A stretch of 64,000 nt of DNA. Source: Euonymus europaeus (Eukaryota; Streptophyta; Magnoliopsida; Celastrales; Celastraceae). Shown here one piece after another: positions 1-10,711 of this stretch (the stretch's first letter is position 1; every line of letters begins with the position of its first letter). Where the stretch lies: the NCBI GenBank assembly GCA_963580455.1, contig OY756968.1, forward strand, positions 2,703,544 to 2,767,543, in the 5' to 3' direction. Both the position numbers and the translations under genes were made by a program. The notes under the pieces are model-generated. The model worked only from the letters and a program-made list of their open reading frames with translations, did no database searches and had not been told where the DNA came from.

Positions 1-135
1 CATCACTGCTTTTTCTTCCCGTTATAAAAGTAAGATTTTTTATTAATCCAAGAAGTAAAGTTACTTTTACAGAGGTACACGAATCAAATGAAAAAGACCC
101 CATTAGAAAATTCAAATTCAAATTCAAATCCAAAA
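1..135. repeat. Left copy of ~125-bp dispersed direct repeat
   Basis: This stretch aligns over nearly its whole length with 8120-8245, in the same orientation and with a few small indels. The shared blocks include GAAGTAAAGTTAC and a following run of AGAGGTACACGAATCAAATG. The similarity runs to the window edge, so the repeat may continue to the left. Read on the minus strand it ends in an A-rich AATAAAAAATC stretch, which would suit the 3' end of a retroposon, but no coding part is visible. What it is remains open. Confidence 0.6.
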
Positions 136-726
136 AACGGTGTTTTTTTGTGTGCTACAGGACATCAAACTTAATTTATACAATCGATATTTTATTAAAT
201 TTTGCACGTGTAATAAATCAATAAATACATTATATTGAATTTGTATTTGCGTTTGATAATTAGAAATATGGAATTATGAATCATAAGTAATTCCGTTAGC
301 CCAAATTCGAGGTGATTAAAAATAAAATAAAATAAGTTGCAAAGAGAATTATTTGTCCCTTACCCATTTCGGAATACTTGGATCGCACCTACTATTTCAT
401 GTTGTACTCTTTATCTTCTACCATGGCCAGTTTGGAATGCAGAGCTTTCTACCATTCGGTCCAATCCATTATAATATTTTTCATTGACAGAGTCACAATA
501 ATTTCATGACATCGTGGGGAGGTGGGGTGGCGAATTATTATCCAGTCCAACATTATAAAATTAAAAGGCTGAAAAGAAATGACCAAGATATTAAACAGTA
601 GTCTCGGATTAACAAAACGAACACAAATAACACCACAAGTCCAGGACAGTAGTAACGGACAATCTTATTCTAATTTCCAAATCTCAAACTGAAAAGCCAA
701 ATCCCATCCAAGCTTCAAAAGCAGCT
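136..726. other. 3' flank of the CAD-like gene
   Basis: No coding sequence was recognised here. The part nearest 727 is expected to be the 3' UTR of the minus-strand dehydrogenase. The remainder is AT-rich intergenic DNA. Confidence 0.5.
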
Positions 727-2781
727 CTACTGTGTCAAGGAGTTCCCCACATCGATCACAAACCGGTACTTGACATCGGATTTGGCAAGCCTATCCATGG
801 CTGTGTTCAAGTCTTGAATCCGGATAAGTTCAATATCTGCAGTGATATTATGCTCTGCACAAAACTCCAGCATCTCCTCGGTCTCCTTTGGCCCTCCTAT
901 GTCACTTCCTCCGACAAGCTTTCGCCCTATAAGCACGTTGTTATGTAAAGCAACATCAACAACAAATCAAAATAAAATTTCCTGAATAGTATGAAGTAGT
1001 AAACTTTAGAGGTACTCATGTATGCGGCTTAACAATAAGGTTTATGTTTCTTACCCAAAACTAAGGGAAAGATGGACAAATCCAAAGGCTTATCAGGCAA
1101 GCCTAAAGTGACTAGCTTTCCATTAACCTTCAGCATATCAAGCAGTGGAGACAGGGCATGAACAGCAGACACAGTGTCAATGATGTAATCCATCGTACCA
1201 ACCGCTTCCTGCAAGATAGCAGCACAAGATAACAAAATACTATTAAGGAATAGCTTAATTTACATAATTTGCAATTAATAAAAAATCATATATTTTAAGT
1301 TTATCTCTTCGGAGTTTAACATCGGATAAATTCTAAGATATGTATAATGTAACTTGATTTTAGAAGTCAGGTCAGTGGCAGCCGGACAGATTATGCATTG
1401 AGATCTAATAACATACTAGACTCAGGAATGTATTAGCAGTCAGTAAGTCTGTCTGAAGCACCCATTAACAACCTAAATGTTGTTTTAAGATACTAGCTGG
1501 AAACAGCATTGAAGTTATTGTATACCTTCACTTGCACAGCGTCTTTGATAGAAATGAAGGAATCAGCTCCAAGCCTATCTATTGCTTCACTTTTCTTAGC
1601 TGGGGAGGTGCTAATAACAGTGACTTTCAACCCAAAGGCCTTCGCAATTTTCACGGCAACGTGACCAAGTCCACCAAGTCCTGAAACCCCCAAGTGCTTC
1701 CCAGCCTCAGTCATTCCATAATATTTCATTGGGCTAAATATTGTGACCCCCGCACACAACAATGGTGCAGCAGCATCAGATGGCAGGCTTTCAGGGATGC
1801 GGATCACAAAGTGTTCGGCCACAACAATAATATCAGAATAACCACCGTAAGTTCTTGTCCCATCAAAGTGGGTAGAGTTATAGGTAAAGACTATCTTAGG
1901 ACAATAATTCTCTGCGTGCTGTTGGCAGAGCTCGCAACTCCTGCACGAGTCCACCAAAACCCCAACTCCAACCCTCTCCCCCACTTTGAATTTCTTCACG
2001 CCTTTCCCAATTCTGGTCACAACTCCAATAATTTCATGGCTGAAAATAGAAAATTCCTCTAGCATTAGAAAGATAACATTTTAATGTATGCATATACTTA
2101 TGCAGATATACATCATCATCGATCCAACATTAAATTCCATTCGCGAAACACAGAAACGCAAAATATTGAGAGACAAGCATAATTAATACCCTGGAACCAT
2201 AGGATAATTGGCAGTTCCCCATTCATTCCTTGAAGCATGCAAGTCTGAGTGACAAATTCCACAGTAAAGGATTTTGACAGTTACATCCTCATCACCATTT
2301 TCCCTGCCAAAATCCAAATATAAAGAACAATATTATAACAAGAACCATTGCAAAAATAATATTATGAATGTATCTACTTGTATGTACAAATAAATTGACC
2401 TCTAGGACCACAAACCCATGACCAAAACTGAGAAAAAACCATTCATTAGACAGTGACTATAACCCAGGAACCTGACATCGATACCAATCGACCCATCTGT
2501 TCATATCAGTCCCACTGAGAATGACACAGCGATTCTTCTCCATATCTCTCTTTTTCTTGATTATTTGGAATTTTTATGAGCAACAAGGCATGTTAAATGT
2601 TAATGAAAGAAAAATACAAAACCTTACAAATCAAGAAAAAACAAAACCATAACATTTCAAGTAAAAAGTAAAAGCAGGAGGACCTTCGCGAGAAATGGAA
2701 GGGTGCGAGGACTCCAGATCCATCTAAGGCAGCCCAGCCAAAAGCCTTCTGTGGGTGCTCGTGCTCTGGTGATTTCGCCAT
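727..2781 (-). CDS. Cinnamyl alcohol/mannitol dehydrogenase-like zinc alcohol dehydrogenase
   Basis: Five coding exons on the minus strand: 2781-2684, 2303-2190, 2039-1526, 1208-1055 and 926-727. They join with GT-AG introns into 359 codons, the usual length for plant CADs. Visible motifs are the catalytic-zinc residues C47, H72 (in GHE) and C166, the structural-zinc set C103, C106, C109 and C117, and the NADP(H) loop GLGGLG at about 191-196. The family is cytosolic and reversibly reduces aldehydes such as cinnamaldehydes. This sequence looks closer to the ELI3/mannitol-dehydrogenase/8-hydroxygeraniol-dehydrogenase branch than to core lignin CADs, so its substrate cannot be assigned. The ATG at 2781 was chosen because it starts the conserved N-terminus ([16 protein letters not shown]). 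The open frame further upstream has no family similarity. A copia element lies about 700 bp upstream in the same orientation. Confidence 0.9.
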
Positions 2782-3485
2782 TCCTCTCTCAGTTTCTTCT
2801 CTCTGCGCCTGTGCTAGTGCGAGTGCCAGAAGTGTGTGGGATGAGCGCGATATATATAGCGTGTCTGTTAGAGGCGTACACACACACGTCTCTACAGTTT
2901 ATGGAAATTCGACTATTGTCCTCTGTGTATCTTTTTCGTTATTTAATTTAATTTCCTGTTTTTGAATCATCAGTTACGTCAGCTGAAAAGCGATTTGTGA
3001 TGCCGACTATTACTGCAATTAAGTAGGACATTTTAGACGGGATGAATTTATGAGGGCTGGTGGGGAGGTGGATGGGCAAATTTCTGGGTGGGCTCATTTG
3101 TTTGGGAAACAATCGCCGATTGAGTAAAAATTTTAATGTATAGAGAGAAGTCGAACTTATAAGTTCAGTATATAAGTTAATGTATACGTTTTATCAAACA
3201 AACGTTAAGATTAACAAAAAATTTGTTGGGTAATTGGGGTCGTGCCTATACACTGCAACATCCCCTTCGATGGATAAGAAGGAAGATTATAATGATTTAT
3301 TATGGTCAAGATTTCCAATAAGACGGTTGGTTGATATGTATGCACATTCACTTAAGCTAGACAAAGATCAATATTTAACAAACAAAAAAAATCCTCAAAT
3401 AACAAATATGGCATGCTCATTCTAGTAAATAATAAAAGATTTTCATTTTTATTATACTTATAATTCTAATTATTATTCTCATTCT
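2782..3485 (-). promoter_or_regulatory. Upstream region of the CAD-like gene
   Basis: About 700 bp separate the CAD start codon from the 3' LTR of the copia element. It should hold the CAD promoter and 5' UTR. On the minus strand a TATATATATCGC stretch at about 2850-2862 is the best TATA-like site, 70-80 bp upstream of the ATG. No other gene was seen. Confidence 0.4.
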
Positions 3486-3725
3486 TGTTAAGAACCGAAA
3501 ACTTTAATAGTTCTGGGAAAATGACTTGCATATCTTATTGAATAAACTGGGCTTATAAATAGCCTGTTACAACCTTAACAGAAAGAGAGAAAAACCTGCT
3601 CACGTTGCCAACTAAACAACATGATACATGCAACTAGAATAAGTCAAGAAATACTAAACAAATATCCTAAAGACTAGGACTTATTCTTAACTGAAATCAT
3701 AACAGAAACCTGAGCTTTCTCTTCA
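3486..3725 (-). repeat. Copia 3' LTR
   Basis: This 240-bp LTR is identical to the copy at 7806-8045. It is the 3' LTR because the element is transcribed on the minus strand. Any promoter in it would read outward toward the CAD-like gene about 700 bp away. Confidence 0.95.
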
Positions 3726-3756
3726 TTCCCTCCCTTAAACTAGTACTCAACTGCAA

Positions 3757-6700
3757 CTAGTTTAATCCAGGAACTTGACAAACTCCCAACTGACATCGAA
3801 GCCTTTGAAATGCATTCAACATGAGAGGCTTTGTCATCACATCTGCCAGCTGATCTTGTGTTCCACAGTAAACCAACTCAACCACTCCTTCTCGTGTGAG
3901 ATCACGAAGGAAATGGAAGCGCACATCAATGTGCTTACTTCGACCATGTAGTACAGGATTTTTTGATAGTTTAATTGTGGAACTGTTATCACAAAGAATT
4001 GTAGTACACTTTCTTTCCTCCAGACTTAGTTTCTCAAATATCTTCTTCATCCAAATAGCTTGGCTAGCACAAGCAGCTGCAGCCACAAACTCTGCCTCAG
4101 TAGTTGAAAGCGTGACTATAGGTTGTTTTCTTGAGGACCAGGCAACAGCTCCAGACCCTAACATGAAGACATATCCTGATGTGCTTTTCCTGTCTTCTAC
4201 ATCTCCTGCATAGTCACTATCTGCATAACCAACCAGACTCTTAACCCCTCCCTTCTTGTAGAAAATTCCAAGATCAGTAGTTCCTTTCAAGTACCGTAGT
4301 ATCCTCTTGGCTGCCAGCAAGTGTAACTCAGTTGGCTTAGCCATGTACCTGCTAATCAAACTTACTGCAAACATCAAGTCCGGCCTCGTAGTTGTTAAGT
4401 ACATAAGACAACCCACCATTTGTTTAAACAATGTCTCATCAATATGTACTCCAGTCTCATCCTTAGACAGTTTACAACCTGGAACAATGGGATTGTGAAC
4501 CGAATTGCAGTTCTCCATCTTGAACCTCTTCAACACCTCCAAGGCATATTTTTTTTGACAAATATAAATCCCATCCAACCTCTGCAATACTTCTATGCCA
4601 AGAAAAAACCTCATTCTCCCCAAATCAGTCATATCAAACTCCCTCAACATGGAATTCTTAAACTCAACAAACATCAATTCGTCATTGCCAGTAAATATTA
4701 AATCATCTACATATAAACTAACAATGAGAATTTTACCTCCTTGATTTGTTTTGATGAACAACGTGTGCTCACTATAACATTTCTCGAACCCTTCATTTCT
4801 GAAATGTGTCTCAATACGACTGAACCAGGCTCGTGGAGCTTGTTTCAGTCCATAGAGAGCTTTCTTTAACCTGTATACCTTTTGAGGATTGTTCTTCAGC
4901 TCATAACCTTTTGGCTGCTCCACATATACTTCCTCATTAAGTTCCCCATGCAGGAAGGCTGATTTTACGTCAAGTTGATAGAGAGTCCACCCTTTTTGAG
5001 CTGCTAATGCCACAATCATTCTGACTGTATCCAGTCTAGCAACTGGTGCATATACTTCTGTATAGTCTATCCCTTGTTGTTGCACATACCCTTTTGCTAC
5101 CAAACGAGCCTTGAATTTGTCAATTTCTCCATTTTCTTTGAGTTTGGTCTTATAGACCCACTTCACTCCAATCTTCTTTGCACCTGTAGGCAGATCAGTG
5201 AGTTCCCACGTGTTGTTCTTCTCTATTGACTTTATCTCCATATCCATAGCTGTCCTCCATTTGCCATGCTTTACTGCCTCCTCAAAATGTATAGGGTCTT
5301 CTTCAGCAAATAGAGCCAGATTGACATTTGTGTCTTCTTCCTCCGAGAGCCCTTCACCACTTACAAAATCTCTCATCCACCCCGGAGCTACTCGAGTTCT
5401 TCCTTCATTAGAATTGGATGATTCTCCTCTATCCTCACCAGCTTGCAAAGTATCAACTGGCTCAGCAGTAACTTCTTCATCTTCTTCACTTTCGGCTCCA
5501 TCAGTTTCTGTATTGGCTAGCTCATCATCCCATTCCAGATCAGCCACTATAGATTCTTCATAACTCTTATCCCAATTCCAAGACTTGGCTTCCTCAAACA
5601 CCACATCCCTACTAATTACAATCTTTTTTGCAACTGGATCGTAAAGTCTATATGCCTTAGACTCTTCAGTTACTCCCAATAACACACAGGTGAGGCTCTT
5701 TGCATCTAGCTTTGTCCTTCTCACATCAGGTACATGCACATGTGACACACATCCGAACACCCTAAAGTGCTCAACAGATGGTTTGTGTCCGCTCCAAGCT
5801 TCCTCGGGTGTTTGATTCTGGACAGCAAATGTAGGACTCCGATTTAGAACATATATTGTCCAATTTACAGCCTCGGGCCAGAAAGTCTTGGGGATCATCC
5901 TTTCAGAGAGCATGCATCGAACCATGTTCATCACCGTTCGATTTTTCCTTTCCGCTACTCCATTTTGCTGCGGAGTATACGCGGCTGTCAATTGTCTCTT
6001 GATGCCGTGTTCGATGCAAAACTCCTTGAATTCAAGTGATGTGAACTCTCCTCCCCGATCTGTTCTCAAACATTTTATAAATTCGCCTATTTCTTTCTCA
6101 ACACAACTTTTAAAGCGTTTGAACATGCTCAGTGCTTCAGATTTCTCTGCTAAAAAATAAGTCCATGCTTTTCTGGTAAAGTCATCAATAAAGCATAAAA
6201 TGTACCTTTTTTTACTATTGGAGAAGGGAGAGATTGGTCCACAAAGATCTGCATGAACAAGTTGGAGCTTCACTGTGGCCCTCCAATTGCTCCTTTTTGG
6301 AATTGGGTCCCTATGTTGCTTCCCAACCATACAATTAGTACACACTGTTTGTGGAGTCTGGAACTGAGGTAATCCATGCACCATTTTTTTTAATTGGAGA
6401 GTTCGCAATCCCTTGTGACTTAAATGTCCATAACGACAGTGCCATAAGTGTGCCAAGTCATGTGTGGAGGTGTATAGACAAGTTGCCTTCTGAGGTAGCA
6501 CATTGGCGAGCAACACAAACATCCTATTTGCTGTCATCATGGTGTGCATTATGAGCCCTTTTTCTGGATGATAAATCTTGAGCATCCCATCTTGAATGAG
6601 AATTGCCAACCTTCTTTCTTGTAGTTGACCAAGGCTCAAAAGATTGTTCTTTAGTTCAGGCACAAAAAACACTTCACTAATAATATGTGTAAAGCCATTT

Positions 6701-7734
6701 ACTGTCAATCGCACATTGCCTTTTCCTAACACAAGCATCCTTGTGTTATTTCCCAGCTTTACTGTCTCTCTGAAGTCCTCATTTAAATCACAGAACCAGC
6801 TCTTATCACCACACATGTGGTTACTACATCCAGAATCCAGGAACCAGACATTTTCCCTTCTCGAATCGTTCATCTCCACATAAGCCATGAGTAGCAACTC
6901 TTCATCTTCTTCTAATGCAGTGTAGTTGGCTTCCTTATTCCAACTTGGACATTCAGATTGAAAATGTCCAAGTTTATGGCACTTATAGCATTCCACTGTT
7001 GCCTTGTTGTAAGACTGACGGCTTCTCCCGCGTCCTCTGCCTCGAGATGCACCTCGACCCCTTCCTCTAGCACTCATTTCAGAGGTTATTTTTAGTGCTT
7101 GTTCTTCTCCTGTAGGTTGTTGTCGCTGAAATTTTTGCTCATGAACAATCAGAGAACTCTGCAGTTCATCAATTGAGAGATGATCAATGTCTTTGGACTC
7201 CTCGATCGAGCAAACAACATAGTTAAACTTCTCATGAAGTGATCTGAGAATTTTCTCCACTACTGTGACATCTTGCATCTTTTCTCCATATGTCCTCATT
7301 TTGTTGGCCACTGACAACACTCTGGAAAAATACTCAGAGACTCCTTCTCCAGCCTTCATCTCCAGGATTTCAAACTCTCTGCGGAGAGCTTGCAAATGGG
7401 ACCTCTTTACTCTTGCACTCCCTTCAAACTTCTTCTTCATGGACTCCCAAATTTGCTTGGAAGTATCCTTCACGAGAATGGTGTCCAAGATTGTTCGATC
7501 GATGGCCTGAAAGAGATAGTTTTTCACCTTAAGATCTTTCAGCTTTAGTTCATCTAACTTCTGCCGTTGTGCTTCAGTCTGCATCGAGCCAATCTCTGGA
7601 TCAACATATCCAGTCTCTACCAGCCCCCAATATTCTTTAGATCGCAAGAAATTCTCCATCAACATGCTCCAATGGTCGTAATGACCATCGAAGCGAGGGA
7701 TGGCGGGCTGCACAAAATGTCCTTCGGTTGTCAT
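3757..7734 (-). CDS. Copia gag-pol polyprotein
   Basis: One uninterrupted frame of 1325 codons from the ATG at 7734 (MTTEGHFVQPAIPRFDG). The frame stays open for 39 more codons through the primer-binding site into the LTR, but the inner ATG fits copia gags. Domains in order, by approximate residue: gag; CCHC zinc knuckle (CYKCHKLGHFQSEC, about 247); aspartic protease with DSG (about 297); GAG-pre-integrase and integrase with the D,D,E residues in HADLCG (about 494), RTDRGGEF (about 558) and NGVAERKNR (about 595); reverse transcriptase with YVDD (about 1008); RNase H from about 1170 (YADSDYAGD, LSTTEAEF, LCDN). No stop or frameshift is present, so the copy is potentially active. It makes the particle proteins and enzymes for its own transposition. 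Confidence 0.96.
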   Translation of the reverse strand: MTTEGHFVQPAIPRFDGHYDHWSMLMENFLRSKEYWGLVETGYVDPEIGSMQTEAQRQKLDELKLKDLKVKNYLFQAIDRTILDTILVKDTSKQIWESMKKKFEGSARVKRSHLQALRREFEILEMKAGEGVSEYFSRVLSVANKMRTYGEKMQDVTVVEKILRSLHEKFNYVVCSIEESKDIDHLSIDELQSSLIVHEQKFQRQQPTGEEQALKITSEMSARGRGRGASRGRGRGRSRQSYNKATVECYKCHKLGHFQSECPSWNKEANYTALEEDEELLLMAYVEMNDSRRENVWFLDSGCSNHMCGDKSWFCDLNEDFRETVKLGNNTRMLVLGKGNVRLTVNGFTHIISEVFFVPELKNNLLSLGQLQERRLAILIQDGMLKIYHPEKGLIMHTMMTANRMFVLLANVLPQKATCLYTSTHDLAHLWHCRYGHLSHKGLRTLQLKKMVHGLPQFQTPQTVCTNCMVGKQHRDPIPKRSNWRATVKLQLVHADLCGPISPFSNSKKRYILCFIDDFTRKAWTYFLAEKSEALSMFKRFKSCVEKEIGEFIKCLRTDRGGEFTSLEFKEFCIEHGIKRQLTAAYTPQQNGVAERKNRTVMNMVRCMLSERMIPKTFWPEAVNWTIYVLNRSPTFAVQNQTPEEAWSGHKPSVEHFRVFGCVSHVHVPDVRRTKLDAKSLTCVLLGVTEESKAYRLYDPVAKKIVISRDVVFEEAKSWNWDKSYEESIVADLEWDDELANTETDGAESEEDEEVTAEPVDTLQAGEDRGESSNSNEGRTRVAPGWMRDFVSGEGLSEEEDTNVNLALFAEEDPIHFEEAVKHGKWRTAMDMEIKSIEKNNTWELTDLPTGAKKIGVKWVYKTKLKENGEIDKFKARLVAKGYVQQQGIDYTEVYAPVARLDTVRMIVALAAQKGWTLYQLDVKSAFLHGELNEEVYVEQPKGYELKNNPQKVYRLKKALYGLKQAPRAWFSRIETHFRNEGFEKCYSEHTLFIKTNQGGKILIVSLYVDDLIFTGNDELMFVEFKNSMLREFDMTDLGRMRFFLGIEVLQRLDGIYICQKKYALEVLKRFKMENCNSVHNPIVPGCKLSKDETGVHIDETLFKQMVGCLMYLTTTRPDLMFAVSLISRYMAKPTELHLLAAKRILRYLKGTTDLGIFYKKGGVKSLVGYADSDYAGDVEDRKSTSGYVFMLGSGAVAWSSRKQPIVTLSTTEAEFVAAAACASQAIWMKKIFEKLSLEERKCTTILCDNSSTIKLSKNPVLHGRSKHIDVRFHFLRDLTREGVVELVYCGTQDQLADVMTKPLMLNAFQRLRCQLGVCQVPGLN

Positions 7735-7805
7735 CTTTGGTAGCTGCTGCAAGAACTTCAAAGACTGCGGCTTTGAGTTACTCAGTTTCGGCTCCGATAC
7801 CAGAA

Positions 7806-8045
7806 TGTTAAGAACCGAAAACTTTAATAGTTCTGGGAAAATGACTTGCATATCTTATTGAATAAACTGGGCTTATAAATAGCCTGTTACAACCTTAACA
7901 GAAAGAGAGAAAAACCTGCTCACGTTGCCAACTAAACAACATGATACATGCAACTAGAATAAGTCAAGAAATACTAAACAAATATCCTAAAGACTAGGAC
8001 TTATTCTTAACTGAAATCATAACAGAAACCTGAGCTTTCTCTTCA
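7806..8045 (-). repeat. Copia 5' LTR
   Basis: This 240-bp LTR is identical to 3486-3725 and is followed at 8046-8050 by the ATTCT target duplication. A TATAAATAG-like block lies at about 7874-7882, and on the element strand the same place reads CTATTTATAAG, a plausible TATA region. Confidence 0.95.
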
Positions 8046-8119
8046 ATTCTCTGATGCAACCAAACATATCGAGACAAGAAAAGTAGAAAACATTCTCGTG
8101 AAGTGAGATTGTAGTTGGC

Positions 8120-8245
8120 CATCATGTGTTTTCTTTCTTTATAAGGTAAAAGATTTTTTTATTATTAAAAGGAAGTAAAGTTACAGAGGTACACGAATCA
8201 AATGAAAAAGACCCATTAGAAAATAAAAAATTCAAATGCAAATCC
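8120..8245. repeat. Right copy of ~125-bp dispersed direct repeat
   Basis: This is similar to 1-135 in the same orientation. It lies just outside the copia element. The flanks beyond it do not match those of the first copy, so this is a dispersed repeat and not the edge of a large tandem gene duplication. Confidence 0.6.
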
Positions 8246-9165
8246 AACGCATGGAGATTGAACTTCACAACCAATAGTCTCGTCTTTGATTTGCGTACAG
8301 ATGTACCCTCGAGAATAGTCCAGAAAATGTCGTATCGTCTCGAAGACTGTAGAAAATAGCTGAGCCATCCCATACGGGTGGGAGAGACTCAAAAAAAAAA
8401 AAAGGTGTGACTGATTCTTCCACATTTTTTGATCAAATCGTTTATTCAGTTACGATGATTTTGTAATTTTTTTTTATCAAATTTTCAATCGAGTATAATA
8501 TAAATTAATATCTACATACGCCCTTCGTTTCTAAATAATATTGTCATTTTAAAATTTTATTTTTGTTTTTGAATATATGTCGTTTATAAATTCAAAATAT
8601 AATTATTTTTTTCTTCTAAATTTACCCTTATTCACGTTTTTCACTAAAAGCTTAATAATTACACTCATTAATTAATTTTTTATCTTTTTAATGATGATAT
8701 TTCAATCCAATACATTTAATTTTTATTAATATTAGGACTATTTAATAGCTTAATTTTGGTGTAAAATTATTTGACGACATGATCATATTTTAAAAAATTC
8801 AATCAAACAAACGATTCGATTTTTTGTTCAGTTTCAATTCATTTTCTTAAAAGAAGTACCAAAAAGTTATCCCACAAACGTGAAGCACGTGTTTTTTGGT
8901 TAGTGTAAAAAAGAAGCCAAATTGATGGAGTCACGAGTGAGGCCAATGTCTTTTCTATTTGGCAGGAACAACATAATTCATGAGAGAGAAAATAGGTCGG
9001 TGTTAGATTTGACCGACACTTGTCTGTCTCTCATTGGTTTTTAAGAAACGACTCACTAATACTAATTAATTGATTATGACAGCCACCCACTTATCTATAG
9101 GATATTGTTAAATAAACGTCTTTCCCTATACCTCTATCCACAACTTCCCCTACTAACCTATCATA
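8246..9165. other. Gene-free AT-rich stretch with a MITE-like end
   Basis: No gene was recognised. From about 8521 a CCCTTCGTTTCTAAATA start and AT-rich body resemble the Stowaway-type element at 9168, but a matching right end was not found. It is probably a decayed copy. Confidence 0.35.
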
Positions 9166-9167
9166 TA

Positions 9168-9442
9168 CTACCTTCGTTTTAGGATAACTGACGTTTAACG
9201 TGTTTTGTACAAAAATTAAGGAAGTTATTAAATAGTTTTGATATTAATAAAAATAAATATTTTTGATTAAAATATTCTTATTAATTATTTTTAAAAAGAT
9301 GAAAAATTAATTAATGTAATTATTTATTAAATTCTTAGTGAAAAAAGAGAATAAAAATAAATTTTAAAAAAATATATTAATTATGTTTTTAAATTATAAA
9401 ACAACAAATATTTTTAAAGTGGCAGTTTGTAAAACGGAGATA
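9168..9442. mobile_element. Stowaway-like MITE
   Basis: The left end CTACCTTCGTTTTAGGATAA and the right end (reverse complement ATCTCCGTTTTACAAACTG) form imperfect inverted repeats. TA dinucleotides lie at both borders. The body is short, very AT-rich and noncoding. The ends resemble the CTCCCTCCGT ends of Tc1/mariner-derived Stowaway MITEs. Confidence 0.65.
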
Positions 9443-9847
9443 ATAATTTCATTTTTGTTATTTATTTGACGAAGAAAGATGGTGTCAAATCAAGCTTTTC
9501 TTTACCATTATGAATGCGTCAACTAAATGTTTGATTTGACAAAAAGATCGTTTGGCTAGCAGACCGTACAGTTTGGGGAGGACCCATTAAAAGCGAATCC
9601 AAATAAATCAGCCACGTGTTAAGATTCGAATCACTACCGATTAGGAAAAAACTCATTTAGATCGTAAAAGGGCGTCGAAATACGGATCTTTCCACTTTTG
9701 TTGGGATTCTAGGCACCATGTGGCTTAATTTTGTCCGTTAGTTTCCAATATAGCAGGTGGGCAATGCAAAAACCACAAAAGATTGGGGTCATCTTTTAAA
9801 CAACTCGCAAGTCTAAAATCAAGGCTCAACTATACACTCCTCCCCTC

Positions 9848-10418
9848 TAGGCCTCATCAAATGGCCCGTGGGTTCGGGCCAAAGTCCAGTCCTAGTCCGA
9901 AGGGATCCCGGGCTTGGGCAGCCCCATCTAGGCCTCGGACAGGCCTGAGCTTCATTTTTGGAGCAGATCCCGACCCGAAGTTGATCATTTGGGGCTGCTT
10001 GAAGTCTGAGCCCGAGAAATATAAAATACATACATATATATACATACATAAATATATCTATACGTACATATAAATATATATGTGTGTGTGTTTGTGTGGG
10101 ACAGTGATAGTGTGCAAATTACACGCACACTGTGACGTGTGTATATATATAATATGTATAGATATATATATATATATTGTATAGATATATTTATATGTGT
10201 GTATATATGTATTTATGTGTGTGTATAAATATATATATTAATTTAATACTTAGGCTCGAGCCCGAGCCCGAGGCCCGATTTATTGACCCGAAATTACTTG
10301 GGCCAAGGCCAGGCTTGGGCTTACCAAATTCTTCTAGGCCCGGCCCAAGCTCGAAGAAGGCTTTTGGGCTTGAGCCAAGGCCGGCTTTTGGGCCAGCCCA
10401 ACCCGACGACGAGGCCTA
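9848..10418. mobile_element. GGCCC-rich hAT-like MITE
   Basis: Both ends begin TAGGCCTC (left at 9848; right end as reverse complement ending at 10418). The arms are rich in GGCCC, CCCGAG and GGGCTTGG. The centre (about 10020-10245) is a TA/TG microsatellite. No transposase is present. This layout is common for plant non-autonomous hAT-type repeats. The flanking 8-mers CTCCCCTC and CTTCCGTC match at 6 of 8 positions, but the right one coincides with the start of the next MITE, so the target duplication is uncertain. Confidence 0.5.
10020..10245. repeat. TA/TG-rich microsatellite region
   Basis: Imperfect runs of ATATAT, CATACATA and TGTGTGTG fill the middle of the hAT-like element. Confidence 0.8.
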
Positions 10419-10711
10419 CTTCCGTCCAATAAAAATTATCTTATTTTTTATCCAGATTTAAAAAATTTATTAATACAGTAAAAAAATTAAATTTTATCTG
10501 TATGCTTTTTAATATACCTTTAATAGCGAATATATTTTTTTTAACTCAAATAATCATAGAAATATAGAAAGATTTGTAAAATAATGAAACATATTAAATA
10601 GAAATATTTTAGGAATTTAATTAATTAGCTATATTCTAAAGAGTGAAACTAAACTATAATTTGAAACAGATAAATATAGAAAGTATGATTATCTTTATAG
10701 GACGGAGGAAG
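10419..10711. mobile_element. Stowaway-like MITE, 293 bp
   Basis: The left end CTTCCGTCCAATAAAAATTA and the right end (reverse complement CTTCCTCCGTCCTATAAAGA) are imperfect inverted repeats. A TA target duplication lies at 10417-10418 and 10712-10713. The interior is AT-rich and noncoding. It directly abuts the hAT-like element. Confidence 0.75.

Larger units (their letters stand above)
3486..8045 (-). mobile_element. Intact Ty1/copia LTR retrotransposon, 4560 bp
   Basis: The element lies on the minus strand. Both LTRs are 240 bp (3486-3725 and 7806-8045), start TG and end CA on the element strand, and match at every base in my line-by-line comparison. A 5-bp target duplication ATTCT sits at 3481-3485 and 8046-8050. 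Inside the 5' LTR (about 7790-7805) the element strand reads TGGTATCGGAGCC, the usual primer-binding site for initiator tRNA-Met with one change. A purine tract AAGGGAGGGAA lies directly before the 3' LTR (about 3726-3735). With a complete polyprotein frame, all parts of an autonomous copy are present. Identical LTRs imply a recent insertion. The small size and short LTRs resemble compact lineages such as Ale or Ivana, but the lineage was not proven. Confidence 0.97.

Noticed and set aside
1..8245. Tandem duplication of the CAD gene
   Set aside because: The direct repeats at 1 and 8120 suggested it, but no second CAD exon was found near 8.1-9 kb and the outer flanks differ.
8216..8425. Minus-strand open frames between the copia element and the MITEs
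   Set aside because: They are short, run through the dispersed repeat, and show no family motif.
9783..10461. Open frames with Pro/Gly-rich products around 9.8-10.5 kb
   Set aside because: They are translations of the GGCCC-rich arms of a transposable element and its microsatellite.
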